Positions 8,802 through 17,271 are shown, counted from the stretch's first letter. The stretch is DNA of 64,000 bases from Rhizobium sp. FY34 (GCF_005222845.1 NZ_STFZ01000018.1:434001-498000), one strand, 5' to 3'. Notes: a model not told the origin generated them from the letters alone. Made by a program: numbers and translations.

Positions 8802-11252
8802 ATGGCTGATTTTGTAGCGGTTATTCGCCGGGCCGTGGATGGCCTGGCGAACAATACTCCCGAGATGCGTGTCCGGGTTTACGACAAGGCTCGCAGTGCC
8901 GTTCAGCGGCAGCTGGAGAATATGAAGCCGCGTCCGTCGGATGACATGCTGCGTCGTCAGCTGGACAAGCTGGAAGCGGCAATCGTGGAGGTCGAGGCGG
9001 AACATGCCGAGGCCATGCCGGCGCTTGCCGTACCGGTGGCCGCTGCATCCTTGGCGCCTGAGGTCTATGAGCCGGAGCCTCCACAGGCGCCCGAGCCTGA
9101 GCCTGTGGCCCGTGAACAACAGGTCTATGCCGAAGAGACCTATGCGGAGCCCTCGGCCGCCGTCGAGCAGGAACCGTCTGCCTATGCGGAGCCGGAGCCT
9201 TTGGCGCCCCAGCCTGCCTATGCCGCGCCCTATGATAGTGCTGAGCTGCCGGTCACGGAGGATGCGCCAGCGGTTGAGGCCGTGCCCGAGCCCGAGCCGC
9301 TCTCGGCAATCCCCGATTATGCCGAGCCGGCCGAAGAGGCGCCGCTTTATGCTGAGCCGGCCTATGAGGAGCCGCAGCCTGTTGCCGCAGCCTATGCCGA
9401 GCCGGAGTATCACAACCCGGAACCGGAACCGCAAGCAGACCGATATTCCGATGAGCCGCGCTATGCCGCGCGTGCGCCGGCGCCTGCCTGGCCGGATGCG
9501 CCGTCCACCGCGCCGGTTGTCGATGTCGATCCGTTTGCCGATGACCTGCCATCCGCTGCCTATCCGGCAGACGTCGAGCCCGAACGGCCAGCCGCTGCGG
9601 CGACCAATGCCGTGCCGGATGACTGGTTCATGGCTTCCGACGATGTCGAGCGCGTCACCCATGATCCTGTGCATTTCAGCGAAAGCCTGAGACGCACGCA
9701 GGAACTGCAGCCGGAATTGCCCTCTGCCGGTGATTGGGCCGAACCGCCACAGACATCGACCGCATCCAGCGTTTCCTCCCATGACGATGCGGCTGCCGAT
9801 ATCTTTTCGGCCCATTTCGATCACGAGCAGCATGCACCGGCGACGGCGAAAATGCCGCCCGTCGCTGATCTGCCGGAATTTCAGGCCGCACCGCCTGCCG
9901 CCCGCCCGTCTTCCTTTGCCGCAGACGATGACCTTTTGGCCGAATTCCTGAAGCCCAGCCAGGCAGCACAGCAGGTGGCCCCGCCGCCGGCGGCGGCTGC
10001 CGATCCGTGGAACGATCTGGAAGAGCTGATCGGCTATGACCGCAATGCGGCCACCGCTGCCGGCTCTGGTGCAGCCGTTCTGGCGGCCGGTGCTGCGGCG
10101 AATGTGCCGGGCGATGCGGCCGCTCAGGCTTCGCGCCTGCCGGAAGACGAACTTGACGATCTTATGGCAGCGGCAACGCCTTCCTATCGTGTCGCCCCCA
10201 AGCCGAAGCGTAATTACGGTGTTCTTCTGCTGGCTCTGGTGGGCGTTGCGCTGCTGGGTGGTGGTGGCTATGCCATCTGGATGAACCGCGACGCGCTGGA
10301 CGATGTGATCGGTGATGTGGCCGGATCTTCGGCACCGCAGACCACGGCGCCTGCAACGTCTGCGGTGACACCTGCGGGCATGCAACCGGCCGCAGGCGCG
10401 GCAGGTAATGCGCAGGCTCCGGCTGGGACCTCGACACCGGCCACGCCGGCTGCCGGGTCTTCCAAGTTTACCCAGAGACTGCTTGCCAATGGCAGTGAAG
10501 TGGATGAGGGCGCCGGTGGTCCGCAGGTTGCAGGTACCGGCCAGTCGGTCGCTCAATTGAATGTGCCGGGTGACATGAGCCAGGCGCCGGCCCAGGGTCA
10601 GGCTCCGGCACAGGCCGGCACGCCCGCCATGGGTGCTGCACCGGGAACGGCGCCGGCAGCGCCTGCCGCCAATCCGGCAGCAACGGCTGCTGTGACCGGT
10701 GAAAAGATCTTCCTTTACGAGGAACGCATCGGCCAGTCTTCACCGGCTGCCGTCGAAGGTTCCGTATCCTGGTCTCTGCAGAACGAAGCAGGCGCTAATG
10801 GCCGTGCCGAACCCGTTGTTCAGGGCCGCATCAGCGTTCCCGACCGTGGCCTGACGGCGCTGATCACTTTCAAGCGCAACAGCGATGCCTCGCTTCCGGC
10901 CAGCCATCTGGTGGAATTCGTCTTCTCGCTGCCGCCCGGCTTTGAAGGCGGCGCCATCGACAGTGTGCAGCGGATTTCGCTGAAGCAGACCGAACAGGAT
11001 CGCGGCGATGCGCTGATTGCAGTGCCGGCCAAGATCACCCCGGATTTCCACATGATCGCGCTCAATGATTTCCCCGATGCGCGCTCGCGCAACATGGAAC
11101 TCCTGAAGGGCCGCAACTGGATCGACGTGCCGCTGGTCTACACGACCGGTCGCCGGGCGCTGTTGACGCTGCAAAAGGGCCAGGCGGGTGCCAAGGCCTT
11201 CAACGATGCCATCACCCAATGGGCGGCGCTTCCGCCGACGCCCGGCCAGTAA
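8802..11252 (+). CDS. Large single-span membrane protein with acidic Pro/Glu/Tyr repeats
   Basis: 816 residues. The N-terminal 70 residues look folded and helical (VIRRAVDGLANNTPEMRVRV, then a charged helix). Residues about 85-460 are low complexity, rich in Ala, Pro and Glu, with many irregular repeats around YAEPEP between about 105 and 210. One membrane helix lies near 472-492 (YGVLLLALVGVALLGGGGYA). A second Ala/Pro/Gly linker leads to a globular C-terminal domain from about 630. The predicted topology is a long cytosolic N-terminus and a periplasmic C-terminus. I do not recognise a function; similar architecture in alphaproteobacteria is annotated only as hypothetical. A terminator follows directly. 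Confidence 0.85.
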   Translation: MADFVAVIRRAVDGLANNTPEMRVRVYDKARSAVQRQLENMKPRPSDDMLRRQLDKLEAAIVEVEAEHAEAMPALAVPVAAASLAPEVYEPEPPQAPEPEPVAREQQVYAEETYAEPSAAVEQEPSAYAEPEPLAPQPAYAAPYDSAELPVTEDAPAVEAVPEPEPLSAIPDYAEPAEEAPLYAEPAYEEPQPVAAAYAEPEYHNPEPEPQADRYSDEPRYAARAPAPAWPDAPSTAPVVDVDPFADDLPSAAYPADVEPERPAAAATNAVPDDWFMASDDVERVTHDPVHFSESLRRTQELQPELPSAGDWAEPPQTSTASSVSSHDDAAADIFSAHFDHEQHAPATAKMPPVADLPEFQAAPPAARPSSFAADDDLLAEFLKPSQAAQQVAPPPAAAADPWNDLEELIGYDRNAATAAGSGAAVLAAGAAANVPGDAAAQASRLPEDELDDLMAAATPSYRVAPKPKRNYGVLLLALVGVALLGGGGYAIWMNRDALDDVIGDVAGSSAPQTTAPATSAVTPAGMQPAAGAAGNAQAPAGTSTPATPAAGSSKFTQRLLANGSEVDEGAGGPQVAGTGQSVAQLNVPGDMSQAPAQGQAPAQAGTPAMGAAPGTAPAAPAANPAATAAVTGEKIFLYEERIGQSSPAAVEGSVSWSLQNEAGANGRAEPVVQGRISVPDRGLTALITFKRNSDASLPASHLVEFVFSLPPGFEGGAIDSVQRISLKQTEQDRGDALIAVPAKITPDFHMIALNDFPDARSRNMELLKGRNWIDVPLVYTTGRRALLTLQKGQAGAKAFNDAITQWAALPPTPGQ

Positions 11253-11277
11253 TCGGCCAGGCCTTTGTCTGAAACCG

Positions 11278-11306
11278 ATCCGCCGGAGGTCATCCGGCGG
11301 ATTTTT
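11278..11306 (+). terminator. Rho-independent terminator
   Basis: Perfect 10-bp stem ATCCGCCGGA / TCCGGCGGAT with a five-base loop, followed by TTTTC. It lies 25 bp after the stop of the large membrane-protein gene. Confidence 0.85.
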
Positions 11307-11393
11307 CATATCAAGCAAACATGCATGTCATGCTCCTGCCATGGTGAGCGGCGTTTCTGGCACCAAGCATTCAAAGCCGCAGGAGCTTTCGGC

Positions 11394-11825
11394 ATGACGC
11401 AAGGGATCAGTCACATCACCCTCATCGTCCGCGACCTTGACCGCATGGAAGAGATCCTGGTCGCGGTGCTGGGCGCACAAAAAATCTATGACAGCGGCGA
11501 GGATACATTTTCGCTGTCTAGGGAGCGCTTCTTCCTGGTGGGTGACAAGCAACCGGTCTGGTTTGCCATCATGGAAGGCGAGCGGCTGCCGTTTCGCAGC
11601 TATAACCATATCGCCTTCAAAATCGACGAAGCGGAGATCGGTCCCTGCCTGAATGCCATCGAGAGGCTGGGTCTTGACCTGCGCGACGGGCGTTCGCGGG
11701 TATCGGGCGAGGGGCAGTCGATCTACTTCTACGACGACGACAACCATATGTTCGAACTGCATACCGGCACGCTGGAAGACCGTCTGAAACGCTATGCCGA
11801 GGGGCTAGGTCGCAAGACGGTATAG
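11394..11825 (+). CDS. FosX-like fosfomycin resistance hydrolase (VOC/glyoxalase fold)
   Basis: 143 residues, usual length for Fos enzymes. It opens with GISHITLIVRDLDRMEEIL, whose first His is a metal ligand. SYNHIAFKI supplies the second ligand and NHMFELHTG the third (Glu). FosX adds water to the fosfomycin epoxide, whereas FosA and FosB use thiols; the overall pattern fits FosX best. AGGAG lies eight bases before the ATG at 11394. The next genes are an ABC exporter pair, so this could be a small antibiotic-defence group, though rhizobia carry such genes as ordinary chromosomal loci. Activity on fosfomycin is inferred. Confidence 0.75.
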   Translation: MTQGISHITLIVRDLDRMEEILVAVLGAQKIYDSGEDTFSLSRERFFLVGDKQPVWFAIMEGERLPFRSYNHIAFKIDEAEIGPCLNAIERLGLDLRDGRSRVSGEGQSIYFYDDDNHMFELHTGTLEDRLKRYAEGLGRKTV

Positions 11826-11880
11826 ACCGGGGCGAGCCCCGACAGAAAGACGAATGGCCGGCGGCCGGAAGGAATGCACC

Positions 11881-12789
11881 ATGGGTGATGCGCGTGCCGA
11901 TGACGCCATACGGATGATCGATATCCGCAAGACCTTCGGGCGAGGGGGAGCCGGTGTGCGGGCGCTGGATGGGCTCAGCCTCAGCATTCCGCGCGGCATG
12001 GTCTATGGGCTGCTGGGCCCGAACGGTGCGGGCAAGAGCACGCTATTGCGCATCATTGCAGGGCTCATCCGTCCAGATAGCGGGCATGTCGAGCTGTTCG
12101 GCGCCCCGGCCGGTCCTCTGTCACGTCAAAGCTTCGGCATGCTGATCGAGGCGCCGGCCTTCTATCCGTTTCTGACGGCGCGCGAGCATCTGGACATGCT
12201 GGCACGCCTGTCGGCAGCACCTCTGTCCGTCGATGCGGTGCTGCGTCGGGTGGGGCTTTTCGATGCGGCCAACAAGAAGGTTTCCGGCTATTCGCTGGGC
12301 ATGAAGCAGCGTCTCGGTATCGGCTGTACGCTGATCGGCCAGCCGCAGGCCCTGGTGCTGGACGAACCTACCAATGGGCTTGATCCGGAAGGCATTCTGG
12401 AAATGCGTTCACTGATCCGCGATCTTGCGGTGCGCGACGGCATGACTGTGCTGCTTTCCAGCCATATGCTGGATGAGGTGGAGCGTATCTGCCACCGGGT
12501 GGCCATTCTGCGCCATGGGCAATTGGCGGCGGAAGGGGCTGTGGCCGATCTGTTGGATCGAAAGGGGCGTTTCTGGCTGAAGGTCGATCACCCCGATCAA
12601 CTGCTCTCCAGACTGGGCGAGGGGGCAGAGCCCGGTGAAGGCGGCATCTTTATCACGATGGAACAGTCGAACGTCCCGGATCTCATTCATTCGCTGGTGA
12701 CCGGCGGCGTGCGGATCCATGAGGCGAAATGGGTGAAGCCGGATCTCGAATCAGTGTTCCTGTCGCAGACACGGGAGATGGAAGAATGA
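11881..12789 (+). CDS. ABC exporter ATP-binding protein (BcrA/CcmA type)
   Basis: 302 residues. It has Walker A GPNGAGKST, signature YSLGMKQRLGIG (a relaxed LSGGQ), Walker B ALVLDEPTNGLDPEG and switch LLSSHMLDEVERI. The C-terminal extension after residue 215 is typical of drug or lantibiotic exporters such as BcrA. GGAAGG precedes the ATG at 11881 by eight bases, which decides this start over 11854. The stop overlaps the permease start (ATGA), so the two form one exporter. The substrate is unknown; its place beside a FosX-like gene hints at antibiotic or stress export. Confidence 0.85.
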   Translation: MGDARADDAIRMIDIRKTFGRGGAGVRALDGLSLSIPRGMVYGLLGPNGAGKSTLLRIIAGLIRPDSGHVELFGAPAGPLSRQSFGMLIEAPAFYPFLTAREHLDMLARLSAAPLSVDAVLRRVGLFDAANKKVSGYSLGMKQRLGIGCTLIGQPQALVLDEPTNGLDPEGILEMRSLIRDLAVRDGMTVLLSSHMLDEVERICHRVAILRHGQLAAEGAVADLLDRKGRFWLKVDHPDQLLSRLGEGAEPGEGGIFITMEQSNVPDLIHSLVTGGVRIHEAKWVKPDLESVFLSQTREMEE

Positions 12790-13580
12790 GAGCGCTGTTT
12801 TTCGCCGAATTGCAGAAGCTGTCCCGCCAGCCTGCCGTGCTGTTCTGGGGTTTTCTTTCCGTGCCGCTGATGGCGGTTCTGTTTCGCCTATCGCTGGATG
12901 GGCTCGTCTATCTGCGCACCGGCCAGATGACACGCGGCGAGGTGGATCTGCTTCTGTCGTCCGCCAGGCTTTTCGGTGTGTCGGGCAATTCCGTTGGCCA
13001 TCTTTTCTATGCGATCGGCCTCTCCTCGGTTGTCTTTGCCGAATATCGCTTTGCCACATGGCGGCTGCTGGTGCCGCGCGCCAGCCGGAGCCAGCTGCTT
13101 GCGGCGAAATATCTGGCCTGCCTGACCTGCCTTGCCATCGGCCTGCTGCTGGCGCTTACCGCCAATGGTTTTGTCAGCCTCGTCCAGTCGCTGATGCAGG
13201 GTGAAGGCCTGTCGCTCTTGTCGATCCGTCCGGGCAGCCTTGCCGTGTTTGCCGGCGCCCTTAGCATTGCCATGCTGGAACTTGCGGTTTTGACCTCCTT
13301 GGTTTTTCTGCTCACCATTCTCAGCCGCTCGATGTTTGCCGCCGTCATTCCGGTCTTTCTGCTGGCGATCGGCGCATCCATCCTGCAAGTCTATCTCGGC
13401 CCGACGCGCGAGCTGATCCCACTGCCGTCGCTGGTCGCCGATGCTGCGCGCGACTGGTTGTTTTCCGGCGCTGCCCCGGAGCGGGCGCTGATGGGGCTTG
13501 CCATCCTGACGGCCTGGCTTGTTGCGGCCACCGGCGCTGGGCTCCTTGCCTTCACCCGCCAGCAATTGTCTGCCGAGTAA
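12786..13580 (+). CDS. ABC-2 type exporter permease
   Basis: 264 residues with about six hydrophobic segments, starting MRALFFAELQKLSRQPAVLF, the usual cytosolic N-terminus of ABC-2 permeases. It also has the family's short hydrophilic loop before SQLLAAKYLACL. The start at 12786 overlaps the ATPase stop by four bases. It is the membrane partner of the preceding ATPase and the last gene of this plus-strand group. Transcription converges with rpoH at a shared hairpin. Confidence 0.8.
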   Translation: MRALFFAELQKLSRQPAVLFWGFLSVPLMAVLFRLSLDGLVYLRTGQMTRGEVDLLLSSARLFGVSGNSVGHLFYAIGLSSVVFAEYRFATWRLLVPRASRSQLLAAKYLACLTCLAIGLLLALTANGFVSLVQSLMQGEGLSLLSIRPGSLAVFAGALSIAMLELAVLTSLVFLLTILSRSMFAAVIPVFLLAIGASILQVYLGPTRELIPLPSLVADAARDWLFSGAAPERALMGLAILTAWLVAATGAGLLAFTRQQLSAE

Positions 13581-13581
13581 C

Positions 13582-13612
13582 AAAAAAAGCCGCCCGATGG
13601 AAGCCGGGCGGC
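13582..13612 (-). terminator. Terminator of rpoH
   Basis: On the minus strand, GCCGCCCGG pairs with a matching GGGCGGC arm around a short loop and is followed by seven Ts. It lies between the convergent ends of the ABC permease and rpoH. The T run is on the minus strand, so it mainly serves rpoH. Confidence 0.85.
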
Positions 13613-13640
13613 CTGACACTTCGAGATGTTCCGCAATGGC

Positions 13641-14543
13641 TTACGCGTCGACGACGCGCAGCGCCTTGGCCTGGGCCAAAGCTTCCTTCTGCACCGCTTC
13701 CTGAACCTTTTCAAACGCGCGCACTTCAATCTGGCGCACGCGCTCGCGGGAAATGTCGAATTCGGACGACAGTTCTTCCAGTGTCACCGGATCATCCGAC
13801 AGGCGGCGGGCCTCAAAAATGCGGCGTTCGCGATCGTTGAGCACGCCAAGAGCCCGTTCCAGCATGCGCCTTCTTGTTTCCAGCTCGTCCTGCTCGATCA
13901 GAACCGCTTCCTGGCTTTCGTTTTCATCCACCAGCCAATCCTGCCACTGGCCGGCTTCGCCCTCTGCCGCCCGGATCGGGGCATTCAGGGAGGCGTCGCC
14001 GGAGAGGCGGCGGTTCATGGAAATGACCTCCTCGGCCGAAACATTCAGCTTGGTGGCGATTTCGGCCACCTGGTCGGGCTTCAGGTCGCCCTCTTCAATC
14101 GCCTGGATCTTGCCTTTCAGGCGGCGCAGGTTGAAGAACAGGCGCTTCTGGTTGGCGGTCGTGCCCATTTTCACCAGCGACCAGGAGCGCAGGATATATT
14201 CCTGGATCGAGGCCTTGATCCACCACATGGCATAGGTCGCCAGGCGGAAGCCGCGTTCCGGATCGAATTTCTTCACCGCCTGCATCAGGCCGACATTGCC
14301 TTCCGACACCACTTCGCCGATCGGCAGGCCGTAGCCGCGATAGCCCATGGCGATCTTGGCGACGAGACGCAAATGGCTCGTTACCAGTTGATGGGCGGCG
14401 TTGCGATCCCCATGTTCCGCATAACGCTTGGCCAGCATGTATTCCTTCTGCGGCTCCAGCATCGGAAACTTGCGGATTTCATCGAGATAGCGGTTGAGGC
14501 CGGCTTCGCCGGCCGTAATCGACGGTAAATTGTTGCGGGCCAT
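13641..14543 (-). CDS. rpoH: RNA polymerase heat-shock sigma factor (sigma-32)
   Basis: 300 residues. Region 2 contains HLRLVAKIAMGYRGYGLP and the RpoH-type RGFRLATYAMWWIKASIQEY, which binds the -10 element. QKRLFFNLRRLK is the RpoH box between regions 2 and 3. Region 4 HTH (VTLEELSSEFDISRERVRQI) binds the -35. It directs transcription of chaperone and protease genes under heat or other stress. The start at 14543 is set by AAGGGGG six bases upstream. Upstream in-frame sequence to 14675 is unlike sigma factors. Rhizobia often carry two rpoH genes; which paralogue this is cannot be decided here. Confidence 0.95.
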   Translation of the reverse strand: MARNNLPSITAGEAGLNRYLDEIRKFPMLEPQKEYMLAKRYAEHGDRNAAHQLVTSHLRLVAKIAMGYRGYGLPIGEVVSEGNVGLMQAVKKFDPERGFRLATYAMWWIKASIQEYILRSWSLVKMGTTANQKRLFFNLRRLKGKIQAIEEGDLKPDQVAEIATKLNVSAEEVISMNRRLSGDASLNAPIRAAEGEAGQWQDWLVDENESQEAVLIEQDELETRRRMLERALGVLNDRERRIFEARRLSDDPVTLEELSSEFDISRERVRQIEVRAFEKVQEAVQKEALAQAKALRVVDA

Positions 14544-14736
14544 AAAGCACCCCCTTCTGATCGTGTTCCGGCTCCCATGAGGCCATCGCCGGAGGCGAGC
14601 CGTTCGGCGCGGTTCATTCCCTTGACCCCGCACCGATCCACTTAAACAGATAGGTGCGACGAAAGAGTGATTCAAGCGCAGCTGCGGGTCACGTCCTCGT
14701 TATGATATTACGGTTTGGTAAGGCTGTGGATCACCC

Positions 14737-15522
14737 CTAACGGTAGGCGCGCTCGGAAAACGCCCGCATTCCCGAACGGCACATCAATTCGTAGAGCATG
14801 CGCCGGCCGATCGGATTGTGCAGGCGGATGACGCGCGATCCGAGGAAATCGGTATCGGTTTGCTCGAAGGCAGAGAGTCCCGCGGACGAAGCGATAATGT
14901 CGTGGTACAAGGCATGATATGCCGTCCGGCAGACATACGTCTTGTATTTTGTCATGCAGAAACAGGAAAAGCGATCCTGATGCGTGCGCAGGAAGTCCGC
15001 CACGCCCACTGTCACCTCCGGCCATGCGGGGTTGAATGTATCGTCGAAGACGATGACGCCATGATCGGCAATGGTTGCCATGGCCAAGGCGCTGTCTGCT
15101 GCCACATGGTGCAGGCGGTGGCCGCCGTCGATGCTGAAAAAACGCACTTCGCCAACGCGGTCGGTGATATCGCTGGCGCGCAACTGCGTGCTGTCACCTT
15201 TGATCACGAGGCTTTCCTCGACCGAGAGACCCAGCCGCCGACCGTTTTCCACAAAGCGCTGGTATTGCTGCGGCAGTCCGTCTGTACCTGCATCCTGATC
15301 GAAGAGGTCGATGGCAAGGATCGGGCATTCGCTGCCAGCGATCTTGCGCATCAGGTAATATGAGCGGCCATAATAGACGCCGATCTCGGCCAGCGCGCCG
15401 GCCAGATCCCGACGCGTCTGGGCGTGCAACAGGGTCGAAAACACCAGCGCATCCGGTGGGTCGATATATCCCTCTATGCTTTGCAGTGTGCCGAAAATAA
15501 ACTTTCGATCCTGACCATCCAT
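14737..15522 (-). CDS. Class I SAM-dependent methyltransferase (Methyltransf_24 type)
   Basis: 261 residues. The Rossmann-like core has a motif I variant (LAEIGVYYGRSYYLM), then ILAIDLFDQ and the acidic FFSIDGGH, followed by GVIVFDDTF. This matches small-molecule or sugar O-methyltransferases of the Methyltransf_24 group, often found in polysaccharide loci. No glycan genes flank it here: rpoH is downstream and a gene-poor stretch is upstream. The acceptor is unknown. Confidence 0.75.
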   Translation of the reverse strand: MDGQDRKFIFGTLQSIEGYIDPPDALVFSTLLHAQTRRDLAGALAEIGVYYGRSYYLMRKIAGSECPILAIDLFDQDAGTDGLPQQYQRFVENGRRLGLSVEESLVIKGDSTQLRASDITDRVGEVRFFSIDGGHRLHHVAADSALAMATIADHGVIVFDDTFNPAWPEVTVGVADFLRTHQDRFSCFCMTKYKTYVCRTAYHALYHDIIASSAGLSAFEQTDTDFLGSRVIRLHNPIGRRMLYELMCRSGMRAFSERAYR

Positions 15523-15788
15523 CCCGAATACCCTAGGTTGTATTTCTGCGCTGTGAAACAGGCCGTGTATCCATCAGCCTCTGCAATTTTTTGGATGCAG
15601 AGGTTTCCGGGTCTTGCCTGATGTTGCGCTGGTGAAGAGGATGGAACAATAAAGCGAAATTACGGCGTCTTCGACCGCCAAAATGCGGACAGTCTGTTTC
15701 TGAGTATTACACGCAAAGATTGTATTGATCGCCGCATTTGACGAGGTTTTGCCGGTCGTGGCTTCGCGCAAGTTGATGGAGTGAGCCT
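15523..15788. other. Gene-poor interval upstream of the methyltransferase
   Basis: No convincing gene. It is less GC-rich than its neighbours. A perfect 8-bp inverted repeat CCTCTGCA / TGCAGAGG with a T-rich loop lies at 15578-15603. It presumably contains the methyltransferase promoter and the original downstream flank of rluD. Confidence 0.4.
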
Positions 15789-15898
15789 CGCTATTCGCTT
15801 CTGAGCGCTTCCAGCAGCTCTTCCATATCGGCTGGAACGGGAGAGCGGAACTCCATCACCTCGCCGGTGCGCGGATGCTCAAACGCCAGAAGGAAGGC
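15789..15898 (-). pseudogene. Displaced second copy of the rluD 3' end
   Basis: This 110-bp stretch matches 16241-16350, the 3' end of rluD, at all but three positions by eye. It would encode the last roughly 35 residues of RluD and its TAG stop. It has no start and follows directly on the stop of the small XRE gene. It looks like the original rluD tail, displaced when the 452-bp unit carrying the XRE gene was inserted. Confidence 0.9.
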
Positions 15899-15905
15899 GT
15901 GTAGT

Positions 15906-16184
15906 TTAGGCCACAGCCTTTGCCACCATTTCCGGGTGCTGGGCGATGACGCGGACATAGGCGATGGCGAAATCCGGTGCTGTTGCCCGCGCCTGTTCCC
16001 AATCACGCAGCGTGCCCACGGGCACCCGAAATCGCGTGGCGAATTCGGACTGCGACAGGCCAAGCCCGGTTCTTGTCTTTCGGATGAGACGGGCACGCTG
16101 TGCACGGTCCATGGCCTCGACCGTGACATCGAAATCCTCGGCATCGGCGGGATCAGCCGGCATTGTGATAGGCTCGTTGTTCAC
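15906..16184 (-). CDS. XRE/NadS-like helix-turn-helix regulator (antitoxin type)
   Basis: 92 residues. The N-terminal 25 residues are acidic. The HTH follows at about residues 40-80 (LGLSQSEFATRFRVPVGTLR, then DWEQARATAPDFAIAYVRVI), the form of XRE regulators that act as antitoxins or autorepressors. The GTG at 16184 is preferred: AAAGGAG lies eight bases before it, whereas the frame-extending TTG at 16211 falls inside the promoter. No toxin gene is adjacent. A TATAAT box and a perfect 17-bp palindrome sit just upstream, suggesting autoregulation. It is the sole cargo between the intact rluD and the displaced rluD tail. Confidence 0.8.
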   Translation of the reverse strand: MNNEPITMPADPADAEDFDVTVEAMDRAQRARLIRKTRTGLGLSQSEFATRFRVPVGTLRDWEQARATAPDFAIAYVRVIAQHPEMVAKAVA

Positions 16185-16210
16185 CCGTGTTGCTCCTTTT
16201 GTCCGGTGCA

Positions 16211-16230
16211 ATTATACGGGATTCCCGTAT
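16211..16230 (-). promoter_or_regulatory. Promoter -10 with overlapping 17-bp palindrome
   Basis: On the minus strand TATAAT (16216-16211) overlaps ATACGGGA-A-TCCCGTAT (16230-16214), a perfect palindrome with 8-bp arms. It lies 27-46 bp before the XRE start codon and only about 13 bp beyond the rluD stop. Overlap with the -10 fits an autorepressor operator. Binding is inferred. Confidence 0.7.
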
Positions 16231-16240
16231 GAAGACCAGT

Positions 16241-16350
16241 CGCTACTCGCTTCTGAGCGCTTCCAGCAGTTCTTCCATATCGGCTGGAACGGGAGAGCGG
16301 AACTCCATGACCTCGCCGGTGCGCGGATGCTCAAACGCCAGAAGGAAGGC
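16241..16350 (-). repeat. Direct-repeat partner in the rluD 3' end
   Basis: This is the in-place copy of the 110-bp repeat, in the same orientation 452 bp from 15789-15898. The only differences I see are at 16246, near 16269 and near 16301. The repeat begins two bases outside the rluD stop codon and ends inside the gene. Confidence 0.9.
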
Positions 16351-17271
16351 ATGCAGCGCCTGGCGGTGAAAGCGGTTGACCACTGCGCGGGCCGCTTCCG
16401 GCAAAAGATTCGCCTTGGTCTTGAAGGCGGCGCCATATTCCGGATCACCGATCAGCGGGTGGCCAATATGGGCCATATGCACGCGGATCTGGTGCGTGCG
16501 GCCGGTTTCCAGCCGGCATTCCACCAGCGATGCGAGGCAGCTTGCATCTTCCTTCTCGTGGAAGCGTTCGGTGACCTCGTAATGGGTCACGGCTTCACGG
16601 GCATCTTCTGTGTCCTCGCGCTTGACGGAGCGCTTGGTGCGGTCGGTGCCGGAACGGCCAAGCGCTGCATCGATCGTGCCGCGCAGCTGGCGGGGCCGGC
16701 CCCAGACGAGGGCGACATAGGCGCGTTCCAGATCGCCGGTCTTGCCGTGATCGGCAAATTGCGCCGCCAGATGCCGGTGGGCGATGTCGTTTTTCGCCAC
16801 CACCATCACGCCGCTCGTCTCCTTGTCCAGACGATGGACGATGCCGGGGCGCTTGACGCCGCCAATGCCGGAGAGACTGTCGCCGCAATGGTGGATGAGG
16901 GCATTGACCAGCGTTCCGGTCCAGTTGCCGGCGCCCGGATGCACGACGAGACCAGCGGGCTTGATCAGCACGATCAGGTCGTCATCCTCGTAGAGAACGT
17001 CGAGCGGAATGTCTTCGCCCTTGGGTTCGGGATCTTCCGGCTCCGGCAGATTGATCTCCACCGTATCGCCCACATTGATCTTCTTTTTCGGTTCGGTGCA
17101 GGCCGTACCGTTCAACGTGACCGCCCCCTGTTCGATCAGCGCCTTTAGCCGGCTGCGGGAAAACTCGCCCTCCAGCACGGAGGTCAGCCAGGCATCCAGC
17201 CGTCCTGCGGCTTCCTCGCCGGCAGTCAGGACTTTCCTTGGCGTCGCAGCTTGGTTAAAGGGGTCGTTCAT
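16243..17271 (-). CDS. rluD: 23S rRNA pseudouridine synthase, RluD family
   Basis: 342 residues. The N-terminal S4 domain (AGRLDAWL, FSRSRLKALIEQGAVTLNG) is followed by the synthase domain. The latter holds the catalytic motif HRLDKETSGVMVVAK, whose Asp is the nucleophile, and the C-terminal RTHQIRVHMAHIGHPLIGD. It isomerises uridines of 23S rRNA helix 69. The start at 17271 (MNDPFNQ) gives the normal family length; longer in-frame sequence overlaps the divergent neighbour. Its 3' end has been rebuilt by an insertion: a second copy of the final 110 bp lies downstream of the XRE gene, but this copy remains intact. Confidence 0.93.
   Translation of the reverse strand: MNDPFNQAATPRKVLTAGEEAAGRLDAWLTSVLEGEFSRSRLKALIEQGAVTLNGTACTEPKKKINVGDTVEINLPEPEDPEPKGEDIPLDVLYEDDDLIVLIKPAGLVVHPGAGNWTGTLVNALIHHCGDSLSGIGGVKRPGIVHRLDKETSGVMVVAKNDIAHRHLAAQFADHGKTGDLERAYVALVWGRPRQLRGTIDAALGRSGTDRTKRSVKREDTEDAREAVTHYEVTERFHEKEDASCLASLVECRLETGRTHQIRVHMAHIGHPLIGDPEYGAAFKTKANLLPEAARAVVNRFHRQALHAFLLAFEHPRTGEVMEFRSPVPADMEELLEALRSE

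Noticed and set aside
8799..10556. 585-residue open frame on the minus strand opposite the repeat-rich membrane protein
   Set aside because: Arg/Gly-rich composition mirrors the Ala/Pro/Glu-rich repeats of the plus-strand gene; no start signals or family features. A shadow of codon bias.
15574..15771. 65-residue minus-strand frame in the gene-poor interval
   Set aside because: No ribosome site, no recognisable pattern, overlaps a hairpin; not supported as a gene.
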